Shown here one piece after another: positions 32,701 through 44,950 of a stretch of 64,000 bases of DNA. The notes below the pieces were generated by a model that made no database searches, was not told the origin of the DNA, and saw nothing but the letters and a program-made list of their open reading frames with translations. How positions within the stretch are numbered: the first letter of the stretch is position 1; the number at the start of each line of letters is the position of its first letter. The DNA is from Owenia fusiformis (taxonomy: Eukaryota; Annelida; Polychaeta; Sabellida; Oweniidae). The DNA is taken from NCBI GenBank assembly GCA_903813345.2, contig CAIIXF020000011.1, positions 25,600,166-25,664,165 of the forward strand, read 5' to 3'. Made by a program: the position numbers and the translations under genes.

Positions 32701-35450
32701 GAATGTCTGGCTCGTGCTTCGCGGATCCGTCGAGGTCAAAAAATAGTCCTTCAAAAAATAGGCCTTCCAGACGTCTATATAGAGCTTTCGACGTAGATTC
32801 GAGCAGCGTACGCGTCGTTCTACATTCCGCAATCGTTAGTTTGAGGAAGGGAATCGTTGTTTACGAAATGCTCTAGTCATCGTTCGGGCCTATTTTCTTT
32901 CAAATGTCTGTTGTTCGCAGAGATACGTATACCAAGTGTATTCGTGCCGTCTAGATATACGGCAACGGTGGCCCGTACGCGAACTTCAAACGCGTATATC
33001 TCGATAACTAATGGTCGGATTTCAATTTGGTTCACTGTTTTTTTAATGCTCGGAAAACTGTCTTTCCGACCAGCTAGTTTTCCTCCGACTCTGACTTCTT
33101 AAGGAGGCTCGAGAGGCCGAAATAGCGGAAATGCAGATTTCGACCTAGATTTCGACCTTTGACCCAGATAAGGATTTGACCTAATTTCCGAGCAACTACG
33201 CCTAGCCCCCTAACAACGTGCATGAGTAGATTTATCCAAATATCTCTCGTTGATGAGAACGTGTGGTTAGAAAGATTTTTGCTTTTGCACATACAAAAGC
33301 AAAAATCATAATAGGATTTGGCCATACGCGTATAGAGGGAAATGGCTCTAGGGACGCTTTGAGGGCCTATAATGGTCGATTGAAGGACAGGGAATCTAGG
33401 GAGGTAGTTGGGGAGAATGTCTGGCTCGTGCTTCGCGGATCCGTCGAGGTCAAAAAATAGTCCTTCAAAAAATAGGCCTTCCAGACGTCTATATAGAGCT
33501 TTCGACGTAGATTCGAGCAGCGTACGCGTCGTTCTACATTCCGCAATCGTTAGTTTGAGGAAGGGAATCGTTGTTTACGAAATGCTCTAGTCATCGTTCG
33601 GGCCTATTTTCTTTCAAATGTCTGTTGTTCGCAGAGATACGTATACCAAGTGTATTCGTGCCGTCTAGATATACGGCAACGGTGGCCCGTACGCGAACTT
33701 CAAACGCGTATATCTCGATAACTAATGGTCGGATTTCAATTTGGTTCACTGTTTTTTTAATGCTCGGAAAACTGTCTTTCCGACCAGCTAGTTTTCCTCC
33801 GACTCTGACTTCTTAAGGAGGCTCGAGAGGCCGAAATAGCGGAAATGCAGATTTCGACCTAGATTTCGACCTTTGACCCAGATAAGGATTTGACCTAATT
33901 TCCGAGCAACTACGCCTAGCCCCCTAACAACGTGCATGAGTAGATTTATCCAAATATCTCTCGTTGATGAGAACGTGTGGTTAGAAAGATTTTTGCTTTT
34001 GCACATACAAAAGCAAAAATCATAATAGGATTTGGCCATACGCGTATAGAGGGAAATGGCTCTAGGGACGCTTTGAGGGCCTATAATGGTCGATTGAAGG
34101 ACAGGGAATCTAGGGAGGTAGTTGGGGAGAATGTCTGGCTCGTGCTTCGCGGATCCGTCGAGGTCAAAAAATAGTCCTTCAAAAAATAGGCCTTCCAGAC
34201 GTCTATATAGAGCTTTCGACGTAGATTCGAGCAGCGTACGCGTCGTTCTACATTCCGCAATCGTTAGTTTGAGGAAGGGAATCGTTGTTTACGAAATGCT
34301 CTAGTCATCGTTCGGGCCTATTTTCTTTCAAATGTCTGTTGTTCGCAGAGATACGTATACCAAGTGTATTCGTGCCGTCTAGATATACGGCAACGGTGGC
34401 CCGTACGCGAACTTCAAACGCGTATATCTCGATAACTAATGGTCGGATTTCAATTTGGTTCACTGTTTTTTTAATGCTCGGAAAACTGTCTTTCCGACCA
34501 GCTAGTTTTCCTCCGACTCTGACTTCTTAAGGAGGCTCGAGAGGCCGAAATAGCGGAAATGCAGATTTCGACCTAGATTTCGACCTTTGACCCAGATAAG
34601 GATTTGACCTAATTTCCGAGCAACTACGCCTAGCCCCCTAACAACGTGCATGAGTAGATTTATCCAAATATCTCTCGTTGATGAGAACGTGTGGTTAGAA
34701 AGATTTTTGCTTTTGCACATACAAAAGCAAAAATCATAATAGGATTTGGCCATACGCGTATAGAGGGAAATGGCTCTAGGGACGCTTTGAGGGCCTATAA
34801 TGGTCGATTGAAGGACAGGGAATCTAGGGAGGTAGTTGGGGAGAATGTCTGGCTCGTGCTTCGCGGATCCGTCGAGGTCAAAAAATAGTCCTTCAAAAAA
34901 TAGGCCTTCCAGACGTCTATATAGAGCTTTCGACGTAGATTCGAGCAGCGTACGCGTCGTTCTACATTCCGCAATCGTTAGTTTGAGGAAGGGAATCGTT
35001 GTTTACGAAATGCTCTAGTCATCGTTCGGGCCTATTTTCTTTCAAATGTCTGTTGTTCGCAGAGATACGTATACCAAGTGTATTCGTGCCGTCTAGATAT
35101 ACGGCAACGGTGGCCCGTACGCGAACTTCAAACGCGTATATCTCGATAACTAATGGTCGGATTTCAATTTGGTTCACTGTTTTTTTAATGCTCGGAAAAC
35201 TGTCTTTCCGACCAGCTAGTTTTCCTCCGACTCTGACTTCTTAAGGAGGCTCGAGAGGCCGAAATAGCGGAAATGCAGATTTCGACCTAGATTTCGACCT
35301 TTGACCCAGATAAGGATTTGACCTAATTTCCGAGCAACTACGCCTAGCCCCCTAACAACGTGCATGAGTAGATTTATCCAAATATCTCTCGTTGATGAGA
35401 ACGTGTGGTTAGAAAGATTTTTGCTTTTGCACATACAAAAGCAAAAATCA
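29724..35450. repeat. array of eight 714-bp satellite units
   Basis: Units start at 29724, 30438, 31167, 31881, 32595, 33309, 34023 and 34737. Spacing is 714 bp except unit 2, which is 729 bp owing to a tandem 15-base TCCTTCAAAAAATAG duplication. 8 x 714 + 15 equals the 5727-bp span, so there are no partial units. Unit 2 also has one G/A difference; otherwise copies look identical. Each starts TAATAGGATTTGGCC and ends in a perfect hairpin, GATTTTTGCTTTTG-CACATA-CAAAAGCAAAAATC. It is richer in CpG than its surroundings. Parts resemble the ~460-bp family (CGATAACTAATGGTCGGATT; TTCGACCTAGATTTCGACCT). The 60-83-residue frames repeated in every unit are not credible genes. Confidence 0.95.
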
Positions 35451-37424
35451 CTAGATTTTGGAAATTGAACGAGTTCAATTTCAGACTCCAGATCTAGACT
35501 TTTTTTAGCCGAGTCATCCAGAATAAGCCAAGTCATCCAAAATAAGCTAAGTCATCAAGAAAAAGAAGGATGGATGGATGGATGAAAAAGGAAGGAAGGA
35601 TAGGATAGAATAGGAAGGAACGATAGGATAGAATAGGAAAGAAGGATAGAATAGAATAGGAAGAAGGGATAGAATAGGAAGGAGAGGATACGAAGCAAGG
35701 GTAGATAGGAAGGATAGGATAGGATCAGAAAGGAAGGATGGATGCATTTTTCAATATTTTCTTCTCTACTCTTGACTTTCTATCAGGAAACCATAAGATC
35801 GATTTTCCTTGAAATTTCAAAACGCCATAACTTCCGAACCGGGAGTCGGATCGAAATTTGATTTGCAGATTCGGATTCCTGACAAAATTCTACCCCTAAT
35901 TCATAACTCATACGTTAAATTTGGCGAATTTTTATTTTGACCTACTTTTCGGACACGCAATAACTTCGGAACCGGAAGTCGAATCGAAATTTGGTTTGCA
36001 GATTCGTATTTCTGAGAAAATTCTATTCTTAATTCATAACTCAAACGTTAAATTTGGAGAACTTTTTATTTTGACCTACTTTTCGGACACGATATCTCAA
36101 AAGTGGGTCAAAATACTTTCTGACGGCAAAAGGCTAACGCTATTAGCACACTCTTGGCTACATGTATACACAATTTCGAGGAATATAATTAAAGTGTAGT
36201 GTCAGAATCGCAAAAATAAGGATAAACTATGAATTTGACCTAGATTTTGACCTAGGGATTTTGGTGTCCAAATTTTGAAGTTAGGTAGCCTTCGAGGTTC
36301 CCTTCTTTCATAGGCTTTCATTATTTTAAGCTGTACTTAGTCTATATCTCGTATTTTACACTTCAAAAAAATCTTTTTTCCCATTGACATAACATGGGGC
36401 ACCAAATTTAGCGATTTTTGAGCTTTCAAAATGTCATAACTTCCGAATCGGAAGTCGGATCCAAATTTGGTTTGCAGATTCGGATTCCTGAGAAAATTCT
36501 ATACTTAGTTCATAACTCACACGTTAAATTTGGAGAATTTTCTATTTTGACCTACTTTTCGGACACCATATCTCAAAAGTGGGGCAAAATACTTTCTGAC
36601 GGCAAAAGGCTAACACTATAAGCGCACTCTTGGCTACATGTATACAAAATTTCGAAGAATATAATTAATCTGTAGTGTCAGAATCGCAAGAATAAGGAAA
36701 AACTTTGAATTTGACCTAGATTTTGACCTAGGCATTTTGGTCTCCAAATTTTTTTTAAAAGAAGCTTTCTGACCTCTCCTTCTTTTATTGGCTTCCATTA
36801 TGTTTAGCTGTACTTAGTCTATATCTCGTATTTTACACTTCAAAATTTTTTTTCCCCATTGAATTAACATGGGGCACCAAATTTAGCTATTTTTGAGGTT
36901 TCAAAACGACATAACTTCTGTACCAGGAGTCTGATCGATAATTGGTTTGCAGATTTGGATTTCTGAGAAAATTCTACATCTAATTCATAACTCATACATT
37001 AAATTTGGAGAATTTTTTATTTTGACCTACTTTTCGGACACCATATCTTGAAAAGGGTAAGAGTAATCCAAAAATGACCCGCAGTGCAGATTTAGCTTTG
37101 TTTCTAAGGAATACAATGAAAAATAAATCGAAAAAAAATATTGAAGGATGACGGAGAAAACTGGAAAAATCAAGATTTGACCTAGTTCTTGACCTTTGAC
37201 CTAGATAAAAATTTGACCCAATTTCCGAGGAACTAGATACTGGACCTAAATTGACCATATGATTGTCTTTACTGAATGTCTTACGGTTGTTGAGAAAACT
37301 GGTATAGAATAATAATAATAAGAATAAGAAAACTGACGAAAACAATAGACTCCAGATTTCATCTGGAGTCTAATAAGAAAACCGGCAAAAGCAATAGACT
37401 CCAGATTTTCAATCTGGAGTCTAA
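35451..37424. mobile_element. second HINE-like copy downstream of the array
   Basis: This repeats 27793 onward: CTAGATTTTGGAAATTGAAC, then the GGATGG/GGATAG tract (35566-35750), then three to four ~460-bp repeats and two right-end hairpins (37346-37373 and 37395-37424). The first ~850 bp are almost identical to 27793-28600, closer than the repeats are to each other, so the two copies are recent duplicates. A short truncated repeat joint is visible near 35925-35960. Confidence 0.8.
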
Positions 37425-37463
37425 TAAAATAATAACATTATCTCAGTTGCCAAGTTACCCTGA

Positions 37464-37905
37464 TCAGAAAACTGGGTTGAAAAGTTTCATGTAACATGCA
37501 ATTCCATGTTTTGTGTTGTTCACTACCATTTCATAGCGATCAATGTGAAATGTACCTGTAGCTTCAGGTACTCTTGTTTCAGTGAGACAGATAACATCAG
37601 CACCATGGAGTGCATGATGACTTGCAAGGTCTTTGATGTGTGTATTTAGTGATCTTATATTCAGATGAAGAATCACAAAAGTTGCCTTCTCATCAACAAG
37701 GCAGAATTTGTAGTCCCATTCAAAGGGCATTTGTGTTTTTATTCGAGCCATTTCTGCCATTGCCTTCTAGTTTGCAGCTATTTTTTGAGGATCAAAATCA
37801 AGTATATATAATCCCTTTAATGTTTTTGTTCTACTCAATGTGACATAAGCCTGACCATTGTTAAACCTTGTTGCTTTGAATGAACGACAATGATCTCAAG
37901 TGTCA
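37464..37905 (-). pseudogene. Helentron helicase end fused to endonuclease start
   Basis: The minus strand opens with FNNGQAYVTLSRTKTLKGLY and LDFDPQKIAA, the terminal motif of Pif1-type helicases in Helitrons. After one stop it continues in frame to MPFEWDYKFCLV, FVILHLNIRSLN and ADVICLTETRV. Those last two are the first EEP motifs, with the catalytic Glu. The fusion order helicase-EEP is the hallmark of Helentrons. The frame stops near 37466, 42 bp before the 11.2-kb insertion. No Rep domain is in the window; similarity is lost beyond 37905. Confidence 0.82.
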
Positions 37906-39600
37906 AGGTAAAAAAGGTCAAAAATGTCTTTTTTCAAATTTCTTCAACTTTACTAAATTTTTTTCTTCAAAATCATCTACTTGATCACAGAACCTCAAAT
38001 CTGATTTTAGATTTGACATCTGACCTTCAATGACCTTCTCAAGGTAAAAAGGTCAAACTTTAGATTTCAGATTTGAGCAACTAGGTGGTGACATTTTGTC
38101 ATGTTCGTTAATGCCTTGTTATAAAATTAAAATGTTATGGTATGTGTCATCTGTACTTTTCCAGTTAGAAAAAGTATTAAAAAATCAGTAATCTCATATA
38201 CCAAATGCTTACTTCGACATCCTGATAGACCTTTAATGCCCTTTCCCATCTTTTTAGACAGTGGCCTGCCTACCTTTTCCTAATACTTGCAGATCCCCTA
38301 AGACGTGTGTTCTAAACATTGTTGATTTTTCACATTTAAACTTCAAACTCAAAATCATTGAATTTTTCTGTTACCCAAATTTATATGAAAATCTTGACCC
38401 GCCCAGTTGTAACTTTCTTCCAATCAAATCTTAGGTAATAAATCACTTGTCAATCAATTTTACTCTTCCTTACACAGTTAAAACCACACCCTGTCCAAAA
38501 TGCAAGACATCAAAGAGACACTAGATTTTCCCGCATAAGGGAGATATCATTACGGTAACGGTCGTTCCCTAATTTGAAAGAGGGAGACATCGAAAAGGAA
38601 AATAATCTGAAACATTATGAAATGATTCTTAATCTTATGCATTTATATTGATGAATTATTATAAAAAATTATTAAACCACAGTGAGCACCATCCATTAAT
38701 CACAGTTATTAAACTGAAAGTGTGCTAACTAATTTGACTTAAGGTTATACCCCAATTTTTGGAAATGGAGCCTGAAACACAAAATTTCTGAATTTTTAGG
38801 CAAGTCACCATTCGAAGACATTACAACATATCTATTTATAGATTGCCAAGAAATGTGAAAACTTTTTCTGTCAAGAAACAAAAATTGAAAAAGTTGAAAA
38901 ACATATAATATCAAAGGTTCTACCATGAAGAAAATTATTAGAAAATTACCGAACTTCCTTAATCTATATAACAGATATTACATAGATGATGCTGACTTTA
39001 GATTAAGCATGAAAAAGAAAATCTAGAAGGGTGCAAGGGTGGGACAATTAACTAGGTTGGAGATTTAATGCAAATTATGTTAAAGGCAAGGTGGTAGCAC
39101 CAAACGGAGAGTTTTCTCTTTCGGGTTGATATAATGAAAATATAGAGCACAATTAGCTTGTCATTGCACAGCCCTTGAGTAATAAGTAAAAGTGATTATT
39201 TGATGCATCAAAAGATAAACATTGTAATTTTTACAATGTGCAAATTACCAATGTATTTCTTACCATCCCAAATAATCTCCCAAATAATCCAACTAATTGC
39301 AAAGATGTGTAAATTCTCCCAAATTCTAAAGGGGTTATTCACATCTATAGATAAATAAGCACAAAGAATAATGCAAAGCGAAAAGTTGTGAAATAGAATT
39401 GATTTTGGAAAGATGCTTGTATTTCTCATACTACGTTTACGAATATGTCTATGCTTAAATTAAGATTTAAATACCCAGTATTAAGAGTTGGCTTAAATAT
39501 ATAAAAAATAAAACACTTATCTCCAAATTTCCTGATACTTCATGAAAGGGTGATATTTAGATCATCTAGTTCTAAATATTATGAAATTTAAACCAGCTGT
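37906..39600. other. no recognisable gene
   Basis: AT-rich sequence. AAGGTCAAA-type motifs recur at 37910-38060 (for example GACCTTCTCAAGGTCAAA), faintly recalling the satellite units nearby. I found no convincing exon, tRNA or repeat. Confidence 0.5.
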
Positions 39601-39603
39601 CAA

Positions 39604-40330
39604 TTACCTATTTGAGGTGTTCTCTGTGTTAGAGAATTTTGCTCTGACTAAGGTATCACTAAGATTTTGGTTTCTTCTCAGCCCAATTGTACAGCTATTG
39701 GGGTATATCTGGGTTAGTGTTGGGTCGCTTTTTATGATGTTTTTGTAGAATAGTCTTGATCTGGTGGTTGATACCCAAATGTGTGGTAATGAATGGTAGT
39801 GTGTTGTTTTCATATGTTTCAGTACGGCAGGATCGGGCTGGCTGGTTCAGTAGTAGCCTTCTATTTAGTTTTCTGGTGTAAGCTATGTGTTTGTTGAAGT
39901 TCCTCGGGTTATGTCCGCATATTTTCAGGTGTTTTTTGAGGTTTCCCGAGTTAAAATCATAGTCTAGTGTTGTAGTGCAGAGTTTTTTGTATCTGATGCA
40001 TTCTCCTTTGGCTAGGTTGTCTATGCAATGTTTAGGGTGGAATGAGTTTGCAGGTATAAATATGTGAGCATCAGTTGGTTTTGAGTATAGTTTAGTGTGT
40101 AGTGTTTTGGTTGTGTTGAAATCTTTGGGTTTGTATATCAGGGCATCCAAAAATGCTATTTGTGTTGTGGATGTTTCTACTTCAAATTTAATTGTGTCAT
40201 GTGTTTGGTTGCAGTGTTGAATGAATATGTTTCGAGTTCCTGGGCATTGTGTTCCCAGATTATGAATATGTCGTCGATATATCTGAGGTATATCATGGTT
40301 TTTTTGTTGTTTGGAGCTGTTTCTAAGATT
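39604..40330 (-). pseudogene. Penelope-like element reverse transcriptase fragment
   Basis: On the minus strand LRYIDDIFIIWE (YxDD near 40275) is followed by IKFEVETSTTQIAFLDALIY, LHTKLYSKPTDAH and then NSFHPKHC and LAKGECIR. The FLD..IYK, K.Y.KPTD and HP.H...I..GE..R blocks are typical of Penelope-like RT palms and thumbs, as I recall them; some LINE-less RT families look similar. A one-base shift occurs near 40225. No GIY-YIG endonuclease was seen downstream, where the frame decays near 39650. Confidence 0.75.
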
Positions 40331-40959
40331 TTGTTCTCAATTTCAGGACAAACAACCTTTGTTCAAGAAGACATTTTCAAGATGGCTGCTACTGTATTTA
40401 TCAACTTCAATGTTTTAGATACATGCATTTTCGATATTGAATATAGATAGGCAATGATAGTTTAATAACAGTTTATTTATGTACAGAACAGACAGGTGAA
40501 TCGATAGAAGTAAGAATATAACAGAATCAATCCGACATGTACACCATCGGGGCAATGTGGCTCTTCAAGAATGATATAATTAAAATGGATTTTATCTTAC
40601 AAATATTATAGAAACCCAAGGCAACAAGGATTGTTCAATAAATGCTTATTTTAACTAAAATTAATTAAAATACAAGCCATTTTATGGCATATATAAAAAC
40701 AAAAACTGATTCGGTGAGCCTTATATACAGTATGTTCTTTATTGTAACTTTATATATAAAAAGAGTAACACATCTTTATTCATAACATCAAGACACATAC
40801 GTTCATTCCCTTCAATCTCTGAGAAAAAGAATGGTGTATTATAACCGATATATAAACATGGAAATAAGAGTATAAATTCTTCAGTCTGTATGTATTTGCA
40901 CTCATGGAACATGATTTCATCAGGAGTCAAACATGATCATCAGAAGTCAGTCAAACATT

Positions 40960-41290
40960 TTAAAAGTCGATATCAAACATTGTTTTTATGTGAACTTTAT
41001 GGACATCCTGTAAGTTAGTTTTGGTTTCTGGGAAGAGTTTTAGTCTTTTTGTGGTGAAATAAGGATGTTGTGTTAAAATACAACCTTCATCTAAATGGTA
41101 ATCGTATATGTATCTGGTTTTCATACTTGTGAAAACCCAATCCTTCTTTCCATCTGCAGTTGTTGGCATTCATTGCCAACTTAACTTGCTCCTCCTCAGT
41201 CAACGATTCAACCAAAGACAAGTCAGAGTGTGATTCAGGACTCTTTCTTGTACTTGCAGCCTCAGCCACTTTTTTTGCAGTTCATTAATA
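40960..41290 (-). pseudogene. unidentified decayed coding fragment
   Basis: Two overlapping minus-strand frames together suggest one protein with a one- or two-base shift near 41160: HINELQKK, then SLTEEEQVKLAMNANN, then KKDWVFTSMKTRYIYDYHLD and FPETKTNLQDVHKVHIK. An amphipathic helix leads into a mixed segment. I do not recognise it. Bases 40340-40960 are without obvious content. Confidence 0.3.
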
Positions 41291-41797
41291 TGTTGGTCAA
41301 ACAATAAGTGTTTTTCTTGTGTTAAGCTAAGATTTTGTTATTTTTCAAACTCACAAGCCTTTCTCAAGTAGTCTTTTATGACAGTTCATGATTATTGTTC
41401 CTACTCTTCACTAGATGATATTCCCTCAACATCAATAAAGTTAAGTTTCAGATGAAATTTTCTTGGCAGTCTGTGCCTATCCAGTTGAACAGAGTTTCTC
41501 TATTGTGGTGCTGACATCCTTTGTCTGAATCTGCCCTGTCCTGGATGGAGTTTTGGATGAAAAAGCATTGGTTTGTTTCTCATTGCTACTTTTTCCCAAT
41601 TTTGACTCTTTTCCATCCATTGTGGACTTTGCCTGGAAACTACTCCACATCTTTGGTGTCCATTATAATGAAATGATCTCTCGATATCAACTAACAATTG
41701 AAGATACTAACAAAGTAATGAAACAACCTTTTTGCATCATGTTGGAGATCGATACAGGATTTTCTTTATATTTTTAATTGAGAATATCCTTTTGAAA

Positions 41798-44700
41798 TTA
41801 AATCTCAATGTTTTTCAATTCTTTTAAGCAAAGAACTTTTGGCCATTGACACTTCTGATCAATGGGTATGAACTTCAGTAGATTATGCAGAGTTCGATTA
41901 AATCGTTCAGTTTGGCCATTCCCCATGGGGAAAAAAACTAGTAGTGCGAGACTTTTCCACCCCATACAGTTTACATAGTTGGGCAACAACTTTGTTCTCA
42001 ACAACTTTGTTCTCGAAATTACGGAAGTTAGGACCAACACATTCTCAAGTCCTCTAACACCTGGTCCCAGCAAACTGTAGTCCATAGCCACTATCTCCAA
42101 AGGACGAGTTGCCACAATGGTATTCATGGGAATTTGTATTTTGGGATCAGGCATCTTGGCAACACAGCAATCTGGCATTCACTTACACACTTTTTGATGT
42201 CCCTGAACATGCCTGTCCAATAGCATAGATGCCAGTAGTGGTTCTGTCAATAATCTGATGTCCATTATCATGTACGGCCTTGATGACTTCTGTAGTATAA
42301 CTGGTGGGAATCACCAATTGCTGTACTGTCATCTTGGTCTTTGGATCTATGACGACTCGATACATTAAATCATCATCCTTGATCACCAATTTCAGAGTTT
42401 CAGAAAAGCTGTTTCACAGTCAGCAGTCCATACAACATCATATCTCTTCCTCTTGTTGTAGTCTTTGGGTATTAAACTGAAGAAAGGTGAGGCAACGGCA
42501 GAAATTTCAGGGATATACCTCCTGAAGTATTCAACACCACCCAGAAAACTTCTCGCCTCCTTAACTGTCTCCAATTCAGGCCAGTTGATTATCTCCTTCA
42601 CTTTATCTGGATCTACAGCAACTCCCTCTGCTGAAACAACATGTCCCAAGTACTTGATGCGCTCCATTAGAAACTGGCACTTAGCTGGCTTGCGCCGAAG
42701 ACCTGCTTTGGCGAGTCTACAGAATACCTCATCTAGTTTCTGAAGATGCTCCTCAAATGTCTTTGGGTGCACTACTGTGTCATCCAGGTAGCATAGAACA
42801 GAATCAAACATCAGTTCACCTAGGGTACACTGCATAAAAACTAGCACCTGCATTTACCGGTCCAAATGGCATACATGTCCACTCAAACAGTCCAAAGGGT
42901 GTTGTTATAGCAGTTTTCTCCTGATCCTATTCATCCATCCTAAGTTGGTGATAGGAACTTGCGAGATTCACACAGGTAATCTAAACTTTCTTCAATTCGT
43001 GGCAGAGGAAAACTATCTCTTACAGTGTTGGCATTGAGTTGGCGAAAGTCACAACATACTCTAAGTTAGCCATTGGGCTTATGCCATTACTAATGGTAAA
43101 GCATATGGGCTTGTACTGGATGTCAGGATTCCTTTGTTCAACAATTCCTTAATGTGTTTCTTCACATCCTCAAATTGAGATGGCTGGACCCTTCTATATG
43201 GTTGTCTTACAATCTTATTAGCATCCTTCAGCATAATCCGGTGTTTCACATCCTTTGCCTGAGTACATCCCAGATAATATTCAGATTATCAGCAAACTGA
43301 TAATGATGTTTCATTAACAGATCAATTAGTTGTGTCCTCTCTGCTGGTTCGATGTCAGTTCTGTCCTGTAATTTTTCTACCATGACATCAAAATCAGAGC
43401 TGTCTCGTGTTAATCCTGTGTGTCCTAGGGAAATGATCATTGCCTGACCAACAACAAGAACTTCTACCTCTGGTGCTCTGGAGTCCTCAACTGCCATAAC
43501 CTGTTGAAGTTTACCGACTTTCATCCCTTGCTTTAATACCACATCCTAGTTTCTGATGTTAGTAACAGGGCAAGGGAATACTTTCACAGCCTCATTAATT
43601 AAGGTGTCCCAATGAATAATCCACAAGGCAATGGAGATTGATTTTGCTCAATCAAGCCAGCATCATTATTAGAGAATAAGCAACCCTTCACTGGAACAAC
43701 CATAGTTGTCTCTGCCTTGATAACCATCGGCATTGACAAGGTCACATTACTCGTCTGCTGCTGCAAAGCCAAAGCCAGATGTTCATTCACTTTGAAATCT
43801 AGAGTATTTCCCTGTTGAGGTATTGCAGGAAATAGATCAGGACATTCCCTGATGATGTTCATTTCAAGAGTTAGTGGGACATCCCTTTTTCTTCTCAATG
43901 ATTCTCCATTCACTGGGTTCTGGACTATTAAAATTCCAATATCCTTTGTGGCACAGTGTCCAACCTCTACATCACACTCAAAATACCCTAGAATATTGAT
44001 AGGTATGTCATTGGCTGCTACAATTTTTAAAAAAGAAGGCTTCAATGACATTTCCTCTCCCCAGTGTTTCACATAGAACTCCCTCAACATGGTACTGATG
44101 TTGGAGCCCGTGTCTACCAGTCCTGTTACCAAGGCACCATCTACTCGCACCCTAACTTTGGGAGTCCCAGCTGAAAATCTGTCAAAATCTTTCTCCATCG
44201 CTGTTAACTCTGAGGACTGTTGATCCTTCTGGTATGTGTTGTTGGGGCAGCCTTCAGCAAAGTGTCCCTCCTCCCCACAGACAAAGCAAGTTGTTTTCTT
44301 GTGGGTACTCTTCCTACGGAATGGTGCTTTCATCTTTTCCTGCACTTGTGTTTCCCTCATTTGTTTTAGTTCATCTGCTTGTTCAGTCACTTTCTGAGTC
44401 AGATCCTTAACCATTTTCACCAATGACACTCAGTGTTTGTATTGATTTTGCTGGAGTGCTGTTTTATTTCCGCATGGACATCATCCTCCTCATCCTCCAT
44501 CAGTACAACTGCTTCGTCACGAAGCTCAATAAAAAAGGATTGAATGCCATCTCTTCGCAAGTTCTTGAGCTCTCTTTTCAGAGACTTAATGAACTGTTCA
44601 ATCAATACTGTATTCTCCTCTACATTCTGATCTTTTTGACGAATCCTATTAATGATAACAGTTGATGTGGAAGGCCCTGAGCGATTCCGACCCTTCCTGT

Positions 44701-44950
44701 CTACACTCACAGAATTTCCAATAAAAATAGGCGGCGGATTTCTTTTCCCCCAAAACCTCCAGTAGAATATGGAGTATCGCATCTGCCGATTCTGTATTGG
44801 ACCTGTACCGCATCTCTTCTTTGGCCGGACCCTCTAGATTACTTAAGATAATGTCGGTTTGTTGTCCAACTGACCATTTATATCTTTCACAAACCGTACG
44901 ACATCTCCTGTTCCATTAAACTTGTCTATTCTATTGAGCAACGTGTGTAT
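41798..44950 (-). pseudogene. internally deleted Ty3/gypsy element (gag-pol)
   Basis: Minus-strand order: gag end (SNLEGPAKEE near 44840, a coiled segment), CCHC knuckle CFVCGEEGHFAEGC (near 44275), aspartic protease (GLVDTGSNIS near 44110), RT (DSFPLPRIEESLDYL near 43000; VLCYLDDTVV near 42790; FLGGVEYFRRYIPE), then integrase pieces (VIKDDDLMYRVV; LEIVAMDYSLLGP; GNGQTERFNRTL). RNase H is missing between 42392 and 42389, and the middle of the integrase core is missing near 41950. Several frameshifts are present. LTRs were not identified. It is unrelated in sequence to the integrase remnant at 5880-7361. Confidence 0.9.

Larger units (their letters stand above)
26197..37424. mobile_element. 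11.2-kb composite HINE-like insertion with satellite arrays
   Basis: The block begins CTAGACATGTAAATTGAAC and ends GGAGTCTAA. It separates the halves of a Helentron reading frame, so both boundaries are supported by coding continuity. Inside are three left ends (CTAG plus a GAACAAGTTC/GAACGAGTTC palindrome at 26197, 27793 and 35451), five hairpin right ends (three by 29723, two by 37424), nine diverged ~460-bp repeats, two GGATGG/GGATAG tracts and eight 714-bp units. Short terminal palindromes, hairpin before CTAA, internal tandem repeats and no coding capacity resemble HINE/DINE and the bivalve pearl elements, non-autonomous partners of Helentrons. Confidence 0.75.

Noticed and set aside
29823-35244. 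Short reading frames of 60, 81, 83 and 65 residues repeated in every 714-bp unit
   Set aside because: They are conserved only because the units are copies of each other. They overlap on both strands, show no domain or signal, and their ends do not respect the unit structure.
29724-35450. CRISPR array
   Set aside because: The repeat is 714 bp with no unique spacers, and the surroundings are eukaryotic.
41798-44950. Endogenous retrovirus with an envelope gene
   Set aside because: No envelope-like frame, signal peptide or LTR was found; gag, protease, RT and integrase order fit a gypsy retrotransposon.
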